A stretch of 64,000 nucleotides of DNA. Source: Labrys miyagiensis (GTDB lineage Bacteria; Pseudomonadota; Alphaproteobacteria; Rhizobiales; Labraceae). The translations under genes and the position numbers were made by a program. Positions 52,485 through 61,599 of this stretch are shown here, piece by piece. The notes beneath the pieces were generated by a model, which saw nothing but the letters and a program-made list of their open reading frames with translations, searched no databases and was not told the origin of the DNA. The stretch lies in NCBI RefSeq assembly GCF_030160835.1, contig NZ_BSPC01000054.1, positions 1-64,000 of the forward strand, written 5' to 3'. Positions within the stretch are counted from its first letter, which is position 1, and every line of letters starts with the position of its first letter.

Positions 52485-53971
52485 TGGCCGGCCCGCTCGT
52501 CCTCGCGATCGACCAGGGCACGAGCTCCACCAAGTGCCTGCTGGTCGACGGCTCCGGCGCCGTGGTGGCGCGCGGGCAAGCGTCCTTGTCCGAGAGCCAT
52601 CCCCGGCCCGGCTGGGTCGAGCAGGACGCGAGGCAAATCTGGGCGAGCGTCAAGTCGGCCGTGGCGGCCTGCGTCTCGCCGGACCTCGCCTCTCGTGTCG
52701 TCGCGGCCGGCATCAGCACGCAGCGCGAATCCTGCCTGCTGTGGGACCGCAAGACGGGCGCGCCGTTTTCTCCCGTCCTGTCCTGGCAGGACCAGCGAAC
52801 CTCCGCGCTGGCGCAGGAGATCGGCGCGCCCGACACCCTTGCCATGGTCAGGCGCGTCAGCGGCCTGCCGCTCGACCCCATGTTCTCGGCCCTGAAGCTC
52901 ACCTGGCTGCTCGATGAGCTCGACCCGGACCGGGTGAAGGCACGGGCCGGTGACATCCTTTTCGGCACCATCGACAGCTGGCTGCTCAGCCGCCTCTCCG
53001 GCGAGCACCTGATCGAGGCCGGCAATGCCTCACGTACGCAACTCCTCGACGTCATGAAGGGGTGCTGGAACCAGGACCTGCTGGACCTATTCAGGGTGCC
53101 GGCCCAGGCGCTACCGCAGCTCACGGCTTCAACCGGCCCCTTCCCCACCCTGCGCGGTCTCGCGCCCCTGCCGGACGGCATCCCCGTACTGGCTGTCATG
53201 GCCGATTCCCATTCCGCCCTTTTCGCCCATGGCGCCATCGCGCCGGGCGAAGCCAAGGCGACACAGGGCACGGGCTCCTCGGTGATGGGCCTCGTCGCTG
53301 GCAGCGCCACCCTCGATCCGGGCCTTTGCCTCACCATTGCCTGGGCCATTGACGGCACAATGCCAGACAAGCTCGCCCTTGCCGCCGAGGGCAATATCCG
53401 CGCCGCCGGCTCGACCCTGCGCTGGGCTTCCAGCATCCTCGGCGTCACCACCGACGAGCTCGCCGCGCTGGCGAAGACCGCGCCGAGCAACGGCGTCGCC
53501 CTCGTACCCGGCTTCAACGGGCTTGGCGCGCCCTGGTGGGATGCGGAGGCGACGGGGCTCCTCACCGGCCTCACGCTCAGCACCGACCGCAAGGCCATCG
53601 CCCGCGCCGCCCTCGACAGCATCGCGCACCAGATCGCCGATGTAGTGGAGGCCCTCGACCGCAGCGGCACCCGGCTGCGCCGGCTCCATGTCGATGGCGG
53701 GCCGACCCGCAACGACCAGCTCATGCAGATGGAGGCCGACATGATCGGCCGTCCCATCCTGCGCGGCCACACGGCCGAGCTCTCCGCCCTCGGCGTCGCC
53801 CATCTCGCCGGCTTCAAGGCCGGGCTTTGGGACACCAAGACCCTCGCGGCGCTGGAGCGCCCGCACGACGTATTCGAGCCTGGGATGGAGGCGTGCGCGC
53901 GGGATCTCGAACGCCGGCACTGGCTCGACGCGGTGGCGCGCTCGCGGCTTCGGCCGGCAGGCGGCGCCTGA
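52484..53971 (+). CDS. FGGY-family carbohydrate kinase
   Basis: A 495-residue sugar kinase (glycerol kinase/xylulokinase group) that would phosphorylate the ketose made upstream. The ATP/sugar fold begins LVLAIDQGTSSTKCLLVDGSG; further blocks are STQRESCLLWDRKTG, GTGSSVMGLV and HVDGGPTRNDQLMQMEADMIGRPI. The ATG at 52484 shares a base with the previous stop (TGATG) after AAGGGAGC. In its context it supplies a ketose phosphate to the split transketolase. Confidence 0.93.
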   Translation: MAGPLVLAIDQGTSSTKCLLVDGSGAVVARGQASLSESHPRPGWVEQDARQIWASVKSAVAACVSPDLASRVVAAGISTQRESCLLWDRKTGAPFSPVLSWQDQRTSALAQEIGAPDTLAMVRRVSGLPLDPMFSALKLTWLLDELDPDRVKARAGDILFGTIDSWLLSRLSGEHLIEAGNASRTQLLDVMKGCWNQDLLDLFRVPAQALPQLTASTGPFPTLRGLAPLPDGIPVLAVMADSHSALFAHGAIAPGEAKATQGTGSSVMGLVAGSATLDPGLCLTIAWAIDGTMPDKLALAAEGNIRAAGSTLRWASSILGVTTDELAALAKTAPSNGVALVPGFNGLGAPWWDAEATGLLTGLTLSTDRKAIARAALDSIAHQIADVVEALDRSGTRLRRLHVDGGPTRNDQLMQMEADMIGRPILRGHTAELSALGVAHLAGFKAGLWDTKTLAALERPHDVFEPGMEACARDLERRHWLDAVARSRLRPAGGA

Positions 53972-54024
53972 ATGACACGGATAATCGCGCAAAGCGGACG
54001 AAATCGACACGGGAAGGAACAGGA

Positions 54025-55005
54025 ATGTCAGCTCAAGCAGAGAATACGGGCCAGACGACGTCCCGTTTCAAGATCGACCTGACCAGCGGCGTATGGGGCC
54101 CCCTGATCGGCCTCCTCGTGCTGATCGCCTTCTTCTCGATCCGGGCGCCGCATTTCTTCACGGTCCAGAACGCCATCATCATCTTCGACCAGGTCACCGT
54201 CTACGGCATCCTGGCGATCGGCATGACGCTGGTGATCATCTCCGGCGGCATCGACCTCTCTGTCGGCTCGGTGCTGGCTTTCTCGGCGATGACGACGGGC
54301 TGGCTGTTCTCGATCGTCGGCCTCCCCTTCATGCTCGCCTTGTTCATCGGCATCCTCGCCGGCGCGGCCTGCGGCCTGATCTCGGGCCTTCTGATCACGC
54401 AGGCGCGCCTGCCGCCCTTTATCGCCACCCTCGCCATGATGACGGTCGCCAGGGGCCTCGCCAACAAATACACCGACGGCAATGTCGTCTCGGGCTGGCC
54501 GGACGCCTTCAACACCCTCAATACCTATCGGCATTTCGGCCTGATCACCGCCACCACCGCCTTCTTCCTGGCCCTGGTGGTGCTGACCTGGGCCTTCCTG
54601 AAATACCGCCCGGCCGGCCGCAACCTCTACGCCATCGGCGGCAATCCGGAAGTGGCGCGTCTTGCCGGCATCTCCGTGAAGCTGCAGATCGTCATCGTCT
54701 ATGCCGTGGCCGGCGCGCTCTCGGCCGTCGCCGGCATGGCCAATGCCGCCCGCCTGCAGACCTCGCAGCCCTATGACGGCCTCGGCTACGAGCTCACTGC
54801 CATCGCGGCCGTGGTGATCGGCGGCGCCAGCCTCTCCGGCGGCGTCGGCAGCATCGGCGGCACGCTGATCGGCGTCCTGATCATCGGCGTCCTCAATTCC
54901 GGCCTCAGCCAGGTCGGCGCCCAGACCTACGACAAGGACGTGATCATCGGCATCATGATCGCGGCGGCCGTGGCCTTCGATACCCTTATCCGGCGACGCC
55001 GGTGA
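54025..55005 (+). CDS. Ribose-type ABC transporter permease (RbsC family)
   Basis: A 326-residue permease of the CUT2 sugar group with about eight to ten membrane segments. Blocks typical of RbsC are TLVIISGGIDLSVGSVLAFSA, LPPFIATLAMMTVARGLA, and AIAAVVIGGASLSGGVGSIGGTLIGVL. AAGGAACAGGA lies before the ATG at 54025. It forms the importer with the binding protein and ATPase encoded next. Confidence 0.95.
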   Translation: MSAQAENTGQTTSRFKIDLTSGVWGPLIGLLVLIAFFSIRAPHFFTVQNAIIIFDQVTVYGILAIGMTLVIISGGIDLSVGSVLAFSAMTTGWLFSIVGLPFMLALFIGILAGAACGLISGLLITQARLPPFIATLAMMTVARGLANKYTDGNVVSGWPDAFNTLNTYRHFGLITATTAFFLALVVLTWAFLKYRPAGRNLYAIGGNPEVARLAGISVKLQIVIVYAVAGALSAVAGMANAARLQTSQPYDGLGYELTAIAAVVIGGASLSGGVGSIGGTLIGVLIIGVLNSGLSQVGAQTYDKDVIIGIMIAAAVAFDTLIRRRR

Positions 55006-55085
55006 CCAGATCGGGGCGGGCCCTGCCCTCCCGGTATCTCCCCAGAACCACCAACAAGCCAACCACCAACTGAGGAAACCGCTCT

Positions 55086-56024
55086 ATGACCATGAAAACG
55101 CGTATGCTCGCCCTGGCGCTCGCCCTTGCCGTCTCCCCGCTCGCCCTCTCCGGTGCTCTTGCCGCCGACAAGATCAAGGTGGGCCTCGCCGTCGCCAACC
55201 TCCAGGCCGACTTCTTCAACCAGATCAAGCAGTCGGTCGAGAAGAACGCCGAGGCGATGGGCGCCGAGGTCATCACCGTCGACGCCAAGGGCGACGGCGC
55301 CACGCAGGTCAGCCAGATCCAGGATCTGATCACCCAGAAGGTGCAGGCCCTCATCTATATCCCGGCCGGCGCCGCCGCCGCCAGCGTGCCGGTCAAGGCC
55401 GCGAAGGCTGCCGGCATCCCGGTCATCGCCGTCGACCGCAACCCGGCCGATGCGCCCGGCGACACCTTCATTGCCACCAATTCGGTGGTCGCCGCCAAGA
55501 CGCTGGGCGATTATGCCTGCAAGCAGACCGGCGGCACCGGCGTGCTCGGCGTCATCCAGGGCCAGATCGGCACCACACCTGAGCTCGACCGCGACAAGGG
55601 TTTCAAGGAAGCCATGTCTGCCTGCCCCGGCATCAAGGAAGTGGCCCGCGAAGCGTCCAAGATGTGGATGAAGGACGAGGGCTTCAACATCGCCCAGAAC
55701 ATGCTGCAGCGTGATCCGACCATCAGCGTATTCTTCGGCCGCGCCGACGCCCTCGCCCTCGGCGCCGCCCAGGCCGTCAAGGCTACAGGCCCCGACCACA
55801 AGGTCTGGGTCTTCGGCTTCGACGGCGACCTCGCCGGCCTCAAGGCCGTGAAGGACGGCACGCTCGACGGCACCATGACGCAGCGCACCCAGTTCATGGG
55901 CAAGCTTGCCTTGCAGTCGGCGCTCGACCTCGTCGCCGGCAAAAAGGTGCCGGCCGAGCAACTGCAGGATGCTGCGCTGACCACCAAGGACAATGTGGAT
56001 CAGTACATCGCCGAGCATCCGTAA
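55086..56024 (+). CDS. Ribose-type sugar-binding protein (RbsB family)
   Basis: A 312-residue periplasmic binding protein of the Peripla_BP_4 type. The signal peptide is MTMKTRMLALALALAVSPLA with cleavage near GALA-ADK. Ligand-domain marks are KVGLAVANLQADFFNQIKQS, KVQALIYIPAGAAAA, and VFGFDGDLAGLKAVKDG. TGAGGAAACC precedes the start. It determines which sugar or polyol the importer carries; the ligand is unknown. Confidence 0.94.
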   Translation: MTMKTRMLALALALAVSPLALSGALAADKIKVGLAVANLQADFFNQIKQSVEKNAEAMGAEVITVDAKGDGATQVSQIQDLITQKVQALIYIPAGAAAASVPVKAAKAAGIPVIAVDRNPADAPGDTFIATNSVVAAKTLGDYACKQTGGTGVLGVIQGQIGTTPELDRDKGFKEAMSACPGIKEVAREASKMWMKDEGFNIAQNMLQRDPTISVFFGRADALALGAAQAVKATGPDHKVWVFGFDGDLAGLKAVKDGTLDGTMTQRTQFMGKLALQSALDLVAGKKVPAEQLQDAALTTKDNVDQYIAEHP

Positions 56025-56027
56025 GCA

Positions 56028-56186
56028 GTCATCCCGTGCGCGGTGCGACGTGCAATGCCGCGCCGCAGCCAGACCAGACCGAAAGGTCTGGTCCGAGGAC
56101 CGCAGGACGAGAAAAGCGCCCTACTCCTCATGCGATCCCGGATCTGCGCAGCATCGCTCCGCGCTGCAGCGCGTCCGGGATGACAC
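56028..56186. repeat. Family D intergenic repeat, copy 2
   Basis: The ends GTCATCCCGTGCGCG and GGGATGACAC mirror those of 12548-12675. Shared interior pieces are GACCGCAG(G/A)ACG and GCGATCCCG. An internal hairpin pairs AGACCAGACC with GGTCTGGTC. It lies within the operon between the binding protein and ATPase genes. Confidence 0.75.
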
Positions 56187-56200
56187 CCTGGAGGCCCGTC

Positions 56201-57700
56201 ATGTCCCAATCCAACGAACCTCTCGCCACGGGCCTGTCGGTGCGCGGTGCCGGCAAGAAATATGGCCCGGTCACTGTGCTCGAAGGTGTCGACCTCGAGG
56301 TCGGTCCGGGCGAAGTCGTGGCCCTGCTCGGCGAGAACGGCGCCGGCAAGTCGACCATCTCCTCGATCATCGCCGGGCTGGTACAGCCGACCGCCGGCAC
56401 CATGACCTGGAACGGCCAGCCCTATGCGCCCGCCAATCCGCGCGATGCCCTGGCCCGGGGCATCGGGCTGATCCACCAGGAGATGCGGCTGCTTCCCGAT
56501 CTCTCCATCGCCGAGAATGTCTTCGTCGGCCGTCAGCCGACCACCATGGGGCGTATCGACCGCGCCTCCATGGAGAAGCGCGCGGCCGAGCAGCTCCACC
56601 GCCTCGGCCTCCACGTGCGGACCTCGACCCTGGTGCGCAATCTGCGCATCGCCGCCCAGCAGCAGGTCGAGATCGCCAAGGCCCTCACGCTCGATGCCAG
56701 GCTGCTCATCCTCGACGAGCCCACCGCGGCGTTGGGGGGCGAGGAGACCGACCACCTGTTCGAACAGGTCGAGCGCCTGAAGAAGGAGGGTATGGGCTTC
56801 ATCTATATCAGTCATCGCCTCGACGAGATCGCCCGTATTGCCGACCGCGTGGTGGTGTTGCGCGACGGGCGCCTGGTCGGCACATATGCCACCGCGCAGG
56901 TGCCGGTGAAGACGCTGGTCGAGGCCATGGTGGGCCGTTCGGTCGAGCGCATGTTCCCCGCCATCGCTGCCGCCACCAGCCGCGAGGTTCTGCGTGTCGA
57001 GGGGCTGAGCGCACTCGACAAATCCTTCAGCGACGTCAGTTTCAACGTGCACGCCGGGGAAGTCTTCGGCATTGCCGGCATCGTCGGCGCCGGACGCACC
57101 GAGCTGGTGCGCGCCATCGCCGGCGCCGATCCGATCGCTGCCGGTTCCATCATCATCGACGGCAAGCCGCTGGCGCCCAGGAGCCCGGCCGACAGCCTGG
57201 CTGCCGGCATCGTGCTGGTGCCGGAGGACCGCAAGGACCAGGGCCTCATCCTCGAACATACGATCGGCGACAACATCGCCCTCGGCAACTACCCGCGTGT
57301 CGCGCCCTCAGGCTTCGTCACACCGAGCGCCGTGCGCCGTTATGCCAATGAGAATATCAAACGCTTCGGCGTGAAGGGGAGCCCGGCCCAGCCGGTCAAC
57401 CATCTCTCCGGCGGCAACCAGCAGAAAGTCGTGCTGGCCAAATGCATCTCGCGCCAGCCCAAGGTTGTCATCCTGGACGAACCGACGCGCGGCATCGATG
57501 TCGGTGCCCGGGCCCAGATCTATGACGTCATCGCGGGCCTTGCCAAACAGGGCCTCGCCGTCATCGTCGTCTCCTCCGACCTCGACGAAGTGCTGGGCCT
57601 TGCCAACCGCGTGATGGTCCTCAGCCGAGGCCTCAACCGCGGCATCCTCGATCACGATCAAGCCAACCGCGTCTCCGTGATGGAACGCGCCACGCTCTGA
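56201..57700 (+). CDS. Ribose-type ABC transporter ATP-binding protein (RbsA family)
   Basis: A 499-residue tandem ATPase. The first domain has GENGAGKS (44-51) and LLILDEPTAAL; the second has a degenerate Walker A (GIAGIVGAGRTEL) as usual in RbsA, and NHLSGGNQQKVVLAKCI with VVILDEPTRGIDVGAR. GGAGG lies before ATG 56201; an upstream in-frame extension runs through a repeat and is rejected. It energises the importer. Confidence 0.95.
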   Translation: MSQSNEPLATGLSVRGAGKKYGPVTVLEGVDLEVGPGEVVALLGENGAGKSTISSIIAGLVQPTAGTMTWNGQPYAPANPRDALARGIGLIHQEMRLLPDLSIAENVFVGRQPTTMGRIDRASMEKRAAEQLHRLGLHVRTSTLVRNLRIAAQQQVEIAKALTLDARLLILDEPTAALGGEETDHLFEQVERLKKEGMGFIYISHRLDEIARIADRVVVLRDGRLVGTYATAQVPVKTLVEAMVGRSVERMFPAIAAATSREVLRVEGLSALDKSFSDVSFNVHAGEVFGIAGIVGAGRTELVRAIAGADPIAAGSIIIDGKPLAPRSPADSLAAGIVLVPEDRKDQGLILEHTIGDNIALGNYPRVAPSGFVTPSAVRRYANENIKRFGVKGSPAQPVNHLSGGNQQKVVLAKCISRQPKVVILDEPTRGIDVGARAQIYDVIAGLAKQGLAVIVVSSDLDEVLGLANRVMVLSRGLNRGILDHDQANRVSVMERATL

Positions 57701-57717
57701 CAGCAGGAAATGGGTTC

Positions 57718-58482
57718 ATGCAGATCTTCAGACTGGACGGGCAAACCGCCTTCGTCACCGGCGCCGGCAGCGGCATCGGCCAACGCATCGCCATCGGTCT
57801 CGCCGAGGCGGGTGCCGACATTGCCGGCTTCGACCTGCCGGGCTCCAAGGGTATCGGCGCGACCGTCACTGCCATCGAGAAGCTCGGGCGCAAGGCCATT
57901 GCGCTCGCAGGCAATGTCACCCAGGCCGACGACCTCGCCAGGGCGGTGGACGAAGCCGAAAAGGCCCTTGGGCCGCTGCAGGTTGCAATCAACGCCGCCG
58001 GCATCGCCAATGCCGCGCCGGCCGAGGAGATGCCGCTCGACCAGTGGCAGCACATGCTCGACATCAACCTCACCGGCATCTTCCTGTCGTGCCAGGCGCA
58101 GGCGCGGGTGATGCTGCCGAGGAGGCGCGGCGCCATCGTCAACATCGCCTCGATGTCCGGCTCCATCGTCAACCGCGGCATCCAGCAGATCCACTACAAC
58201 ACATCCAAGGCCGGCGTGGTGCACCTCACCAAGAGCCTGGCGATGGAGTGGGTCGATCGCGGCATCCGCGTCAACGCCATCAGCCCGGGCTACACCTCGA
58301 CGCCGATGAACCTGCGTCCCGAGGTTGCCGAACAGGTCAAGCGCTTCGAAGCCGAGACGCCGATGGGGCGCATGGCCCTGGTCGACGAAATGGTGGGGCC
58401 GGCGGTCTTCCTCGCCAGCGCCGCAGCCTCCTTCGTGACGGGCGTCGACCTTCTCGTGGATGGCGGCTTCGAGTGCTGGTGA
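57718..58482 (+). CDS. SDR family dehydrogenase 1
   Basis: A 254-residue short-chain dehydrogenase. The cofactor motif is TGAGSGIG (14-21), NAAGIA at about 90-95, and the catalytic triad serine near 143-145 with Tyr158 and Lys162 in YNTSK. The Asp (GFDLPG) after the second strand suggests NAD(H). It resembles polyol dehydrogenases such as arabinitol or threitol dehydrogenase. Its place after the importer fits oxidation of an imported polyol to a ketose. Confidence 0.92.
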   Translation: MQIFRLDGQTAFVTGAGSGIGQRIAIGLAEAGADIAGFDLPGSKGIGATVTAIEKLGRKAIALAGNVTQADDLARAVDEAEKALGPLQVAINAAGIANAAPAEEMPLDQWQHMLDINLTGIFLSCQAQARVMLPRRRGAIVNIASMSGSIVNRGIQQIHYNTSKAGVVHLTKSLAMEWVDRGIRVNAISPGYTSTPMNLRPEVAEQVKRFEAETPMGRMALVDEMVGPAVFLASAAASFVTGVDLLVDGGFECW

Positions 58483-58624
58483 CCTGGCCATGGCGGGATG
58501 CGGTGGTGCACGAGTGAGATTGGCGCTTGTCGCTTCCCCGCGATCCGGTCGAGAATGGAGGCTTCCGCGCCGTCGCGCCGCAAGCGCACGGAACCCTCAT
58601 TCCCGTAAGACAACGATAAGAACC

Positions 58625-59596
58625 ATGTCCAGGGTCGACGAACTACGCCTCATCACCCGCGTCGCGCAGATGTATTACCTCGACGCCGTGAAGCAGTCGG
58701 ACATTTCCGAGCGGCTGCACATCCCCCAGGCGCGCGTCTCGCGTCTCCTGAAACGGGCCCTCGACGAGAACATCGTCCGCATCTCGATCACGCCGCCCCC
58801 GGGCGTGTTCGCCGAGCTGGAGGCGGGGCTGCGCGAGCGCTTCGGCATCGATGAAGTCATCGTCGCCGAGGCGATGAGCGAGCGCGATGAAGCCATCCTT
58901 GCCGCCATCGGCGACGCCGCCGCGCATTTCCTCGAGAGCACCATTGCCGACAATGAAGTGATCGGCATCTCCTCCTGGAGCCTGTCGCTCCTGCGTACGG
59001 TCGACGCCATCACACCGATCAAGCGGGTGCAGGCGAGCAAGGTGGTGCAGACCTTCGGCGGCATGGGCAATCCGACCATGCAGTCGCATGCCCAGCACAT
59101 CGTCACCCGCCTCGCCCAGCTCACCAACGCCAAGGCGCAGTTCCTGCCCGCCCCCGGCGTCGCCGGCTCGCCCGAAAGCAGGCGCATCCTGGTGAACGAT
59201 CCCTTCGTGGAGGAGACCTTGCGCTGCTTCGCGGAGGTGACGCTGGCGCTGGTCGGCATCGGCTCGATGACGCCTTCCTATATGCTGGTCAATTCCGGCA
59301 ACGCCTTCACGCGCGAGGAGTTGGACGAGCTCGCCGAGCACGGCGCCGTCGGCGACATGGGGCTGCGCTTCTTCGACGCGAAGGGCGCCCCGGTGATCAC
59401 CCCCCTGAACGAACGCGTGATCTCGATGACGCTCGCCGAGATCAAGGCGGCCAAGCGCGTGGTTGCGGTCGCCGGAGGCTCCCGCAAAGTGCCTGCCATC
59501 CGCGCCGCCATGCTCGGCGGCTATATCGACGTGCTCATCACCGATCATTTCACCGCCGGGCAATTGCTGGCCGGCGAACCGCCTCCCAAGCTCTGA
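58625..59596 (+). CDS. SorC-type sugar-binding transcriptional regulator
   Basis: A 323-residue regulator: N-terminal helix-turn-helix (about 15-50, MYYLDAVKQSDISERLHIPQARVSRLLKRAL), then the SorC effector domain (about 60-315), with the ligand-site piece GIGSMTPSYML. SorC proteins bind phosphorylated sugars. It sits inside the locus between the two SDR genes and is the obvious local regulator. The ribosome binding site is weak (TAAGAACC). Confidence 0.92.
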   Translation: MSRVDELRLITRVAQMYYLDAVKQSDISERLHIPQARVSRLLKRALDENIVRISITPPPGVFAELEAGLRERFGIDEVIVAEAMSERDEAILAAIGDAAAHFLESTIADNEVIGISSWSLSLLRTVDAITPIKRVQASKVVQTFGGMGNPTMQSHAQHIVTRLAQLTNAKAQFLPAPGVAGSPESRRILVNDPFVEETLRCFAEVTLALVGIGSMTPSYMLVNSGNAFTREELDELAEHGAVGDMGLRFFDAKGAPVITPLNERVISMTLAEIKAAKRVVAVAGGSRKVPAIRAAMLGGYIDVLITDHFTAGQLLAGEPPPKL

Positions 59597-59621
59597 TCAA
59601 TACGACCTGAAAGGACATGCC

Positions 59622-60413
59622 ATGACTTCCCCTTCCCGCTTTGCCGGCAAAACCGTGGTGATTACGGGCGCCAGCCGTGGCATCGGCGCCGCCATCGCCC
59701 GACGCTTCGCCGAGGAAGGGGCGGCGGTCCTGGTCAGCGCCAATGAGGCTCGGGTCGAGGAAGTAGCGGCCGAGATCAGGGGCAAGGGCGGCAGAGCCGC
59801 GGCCTTCGTGGGCGATGTGACCGACAAGGAAAGCGTCGCCGCGCTCTATGACACAGCCGAGCAGCATTTCGGCCGGGTGGACGTCTCGGTGCAGAATGCC
59901 GGCGTCATCACCATCGCCCGTATCGAGGACCTGACCGAGACGGAGTGGGACAAGATCATGGACGTCAACACCAAGGGTGTCTTCCTGTGCTGTCAGGAAG
60001 CGATCCGGCGCATGCGAAAGCATGGCGAGGGCGGGCGGCTGATCAACACCGCCTCCGGCCAGGCCCGGCAGGGGTTCATCTTCACCCCCCATTACGCCGC
60101 CTCGAAATTCGGCGTGGTGGGCGTGACTCAAAGTCTTGCCAAGGAAGTGGCCAAGGAAGGCATCACCGTCAACGCCTTCTGCCCAGGCATCATCGAGACC
60201 GACATGTGGGCTTATAATGATACCGCCTGGGGCAAGCTCCTCGGCAACTACAAGCCGGGCGAACTGATGGCCGAATGGGTGCGCAACATTCCGATGGCTC
60301 GCGCCGGCACGGGCGAGGATGTGGCGGGCCTGGTGGCCTTTCTCGCCAGCTCGGACGCGGCCTACATTACCGGCCAGACCATCAACGTCGATGGCGGCCT
60401 CATCATGTCATAG
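59622..60413 (+). CDS. SDR family dehydrogenase 2
   Basis: A 263-residue short-chain dehydrogenase: TGASRGIG (15-22), QNAGV, Ser145, and Tyr158/Lys162 in HYAASKFG. The later stretch FCPGIIETDMWAYNDTAWGKLLG resembles sorbitol-dehydrogenase/diacetyl-reductase type SDRs. GAAAGGACATGCC precedes the ATG. It probably oxidises a second polyol or an epimeric position in the same pathway; the exact reaction is unknown. Confidence 0.92.
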   Translation: MTSPSRFAGKTVVITGASRGIGAAIARRFAEEGAAVLVSANEARVEEVAAEIRGKGGRAAAFVGDVTDKESVAALYDTAEQHFGRVDVSVQNAGVITIARIEDLTETEWDKIMDVNTKGVFLCCQEAIRRMRKHGEGGRLINTASGQARQGFIFTPHYAASKFGVVGVTQSLAKEVAKEGITVNAFCPGIIETDMWAYNDTAWGKLLGNYKPGELMAEWVRNIPMARAGTGEDVAGLVAFLASSDAAYITGQTINVDGGLIMS

Positions 60414-60876
60414 GCAACAAGCTGCGCTGACGGAGCGTGTTTAATCCATGTAACAGGGGATGAAAATTCATCTCGCGTGCCTGCTGGCGTAGAGCAGTGT
60501 GATGGTAACCGGCGGCTGCTTGAGCTTAATCAACAAATCTGATCTTTTAAATGAATTGCGCAGATATCCACCCTACCTCAAAAGAGTTAGTTCCGTAGTG
60601 TAATATGAGAAACTTAAACTCTCGATCTCCCTTTTGAGGCTCAGGGAGCAAAGAGGATTAGATCGAAAAGGATTAAGCTCTACCCCTCGGTTACTATCAA
60701 TTCTCTACGTATCCTTGGATCAATTGGGGTGCAAAAAAGCAACACGCATCTTGATTTCGGGCAAGCAACGCTCATCATGATTAATAGCGCTTCACTTTTC
60801 CCTTGCTAAGGCGTTAATATAAAAGGAACCAGACGACGCACAAACGTAACATTCGCTTAATGGTTCGAAACTCGTC
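60414..60876. other. AT-rich intergenic region before the FecR gene
   Basis: A 463-bp spacer, clearly AT-richer than the genes around it. It must end the catabolic transcript and start the FecR-domain gene, but no strong terminator was found and no promoter can be called with confidence. No gene or RNA is recognised. Confidence 0.5.
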
Positions 60877-61545
60877 ATGATCGCCCGCCTCCTGCGCCTT
60901 GTCCCGGTGCTGCTGATTTTGCTTGCAGCCAACTCCTTCAAGACAGCCTATGCTCAAAGAGCGCCCGCCGCCCAGGACCCGACGGTGATCGGCGATGTGG
61001 TCGGCCTCACGCCGGCGGTCCATGGCACCGTTTCCGGCCTGCTCGAGATTGGCTCCAAGGTCCACCAGGGCGAGAAGATCGACACCGGCCCCAGTGGTGT
61101 GATCGAGCTGCGCTTCCTCGACAACACCCACCTCATGCTGGGCTCGCACTCTTCGGTGACCCTGGACACCTTCGTCTATGCCGGCAACGGCAAGGCCAAC
61201 TCCGTGGTGCTGCAATTCGCTCGCGGCGCCTTCCGTTTCGCGACGGGCGACTCGGCCAAGAGCGCCTACAAGATCCAGGCCCCTCAGGCCTCGATTGGTG
61301 TCCGCGGCACGAAATTCCAGGTTGATTCGCGCACCCCGACCAGCGCCATCACGCTTTACGAGGGCAAGACCTTCATCTGCCCACCGCATCGCCCGATCGG
61401 CTACTGCAAGATCGTCAAGCCGGGCGAGACCGCCCTCGTCGGCGATGACCGCCTCATCCGCATCGTTCCCGCCCAGGGTTCGCCCACGGAACACTGCACC
61501 GGCTCGCCGAACTCCAAGATCTGCGACATCTTCGGCGGCAAGTAG
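60877..61545 (+). CDS. Secreted FecR-domain protein
   Basis: A 222-residue exported protein. The signal peptide runs to about residue 26 (cleavage near AYA-QRA). The FecR-like domain covers about 40-190: GEKIDTGPSGVIELRFLDNTHLMLGSHSSVTLDTF and IQAPQASIGVRGTKFQVDSR. Four cysteines cluster near the C-terminus (ICPPHRPIGYC, EHCTGSPNSKIC), so disulfides are likely. No FecI-type sigma factor or receptor lies nearby, so it is a stand-alone periplasmic FecR module, not a classical anti-sigma regulator. Confidence 0.85.
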   Translation: MIARLLRLVPVLLILLAANSFKTAYAQRAPAAQDPTVIGDVVGLTPAVHGTVSGLLEIGSKVHQGEKIDTGPSGVIELRFLDNTHLMLGSHSSVTLDTFVYAGNGKANSVVLQFARGAFRFATGDSAKSAYKIQAPQASIGVRGTKFQVDSRTPTSAITLYEGKTFICPPHRPIGYCKIVKPGETALVGDDRLIRIVPAQGSPTEHCTGSPNSKICDIFGGK

Positions 61546-61570
61546 GACAACGCCCTACGCAAAACCGAGG

Positions 61571-61598
61571 AAAGGGCCCGTTCTCGGGCCCTTTTCGT
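61571..61598. terminator. Bidirectional terminator fecR-type gene / glycosylase
   Basis: AAAGGGCCCG (61571-61580) pairs perfectly with CGGGCCCTTT (61585-61594) around TTCT, with a T-rich tail. It serves the convergent genes. Confidence 0.85.
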
Positions 61599-61599
61599 T

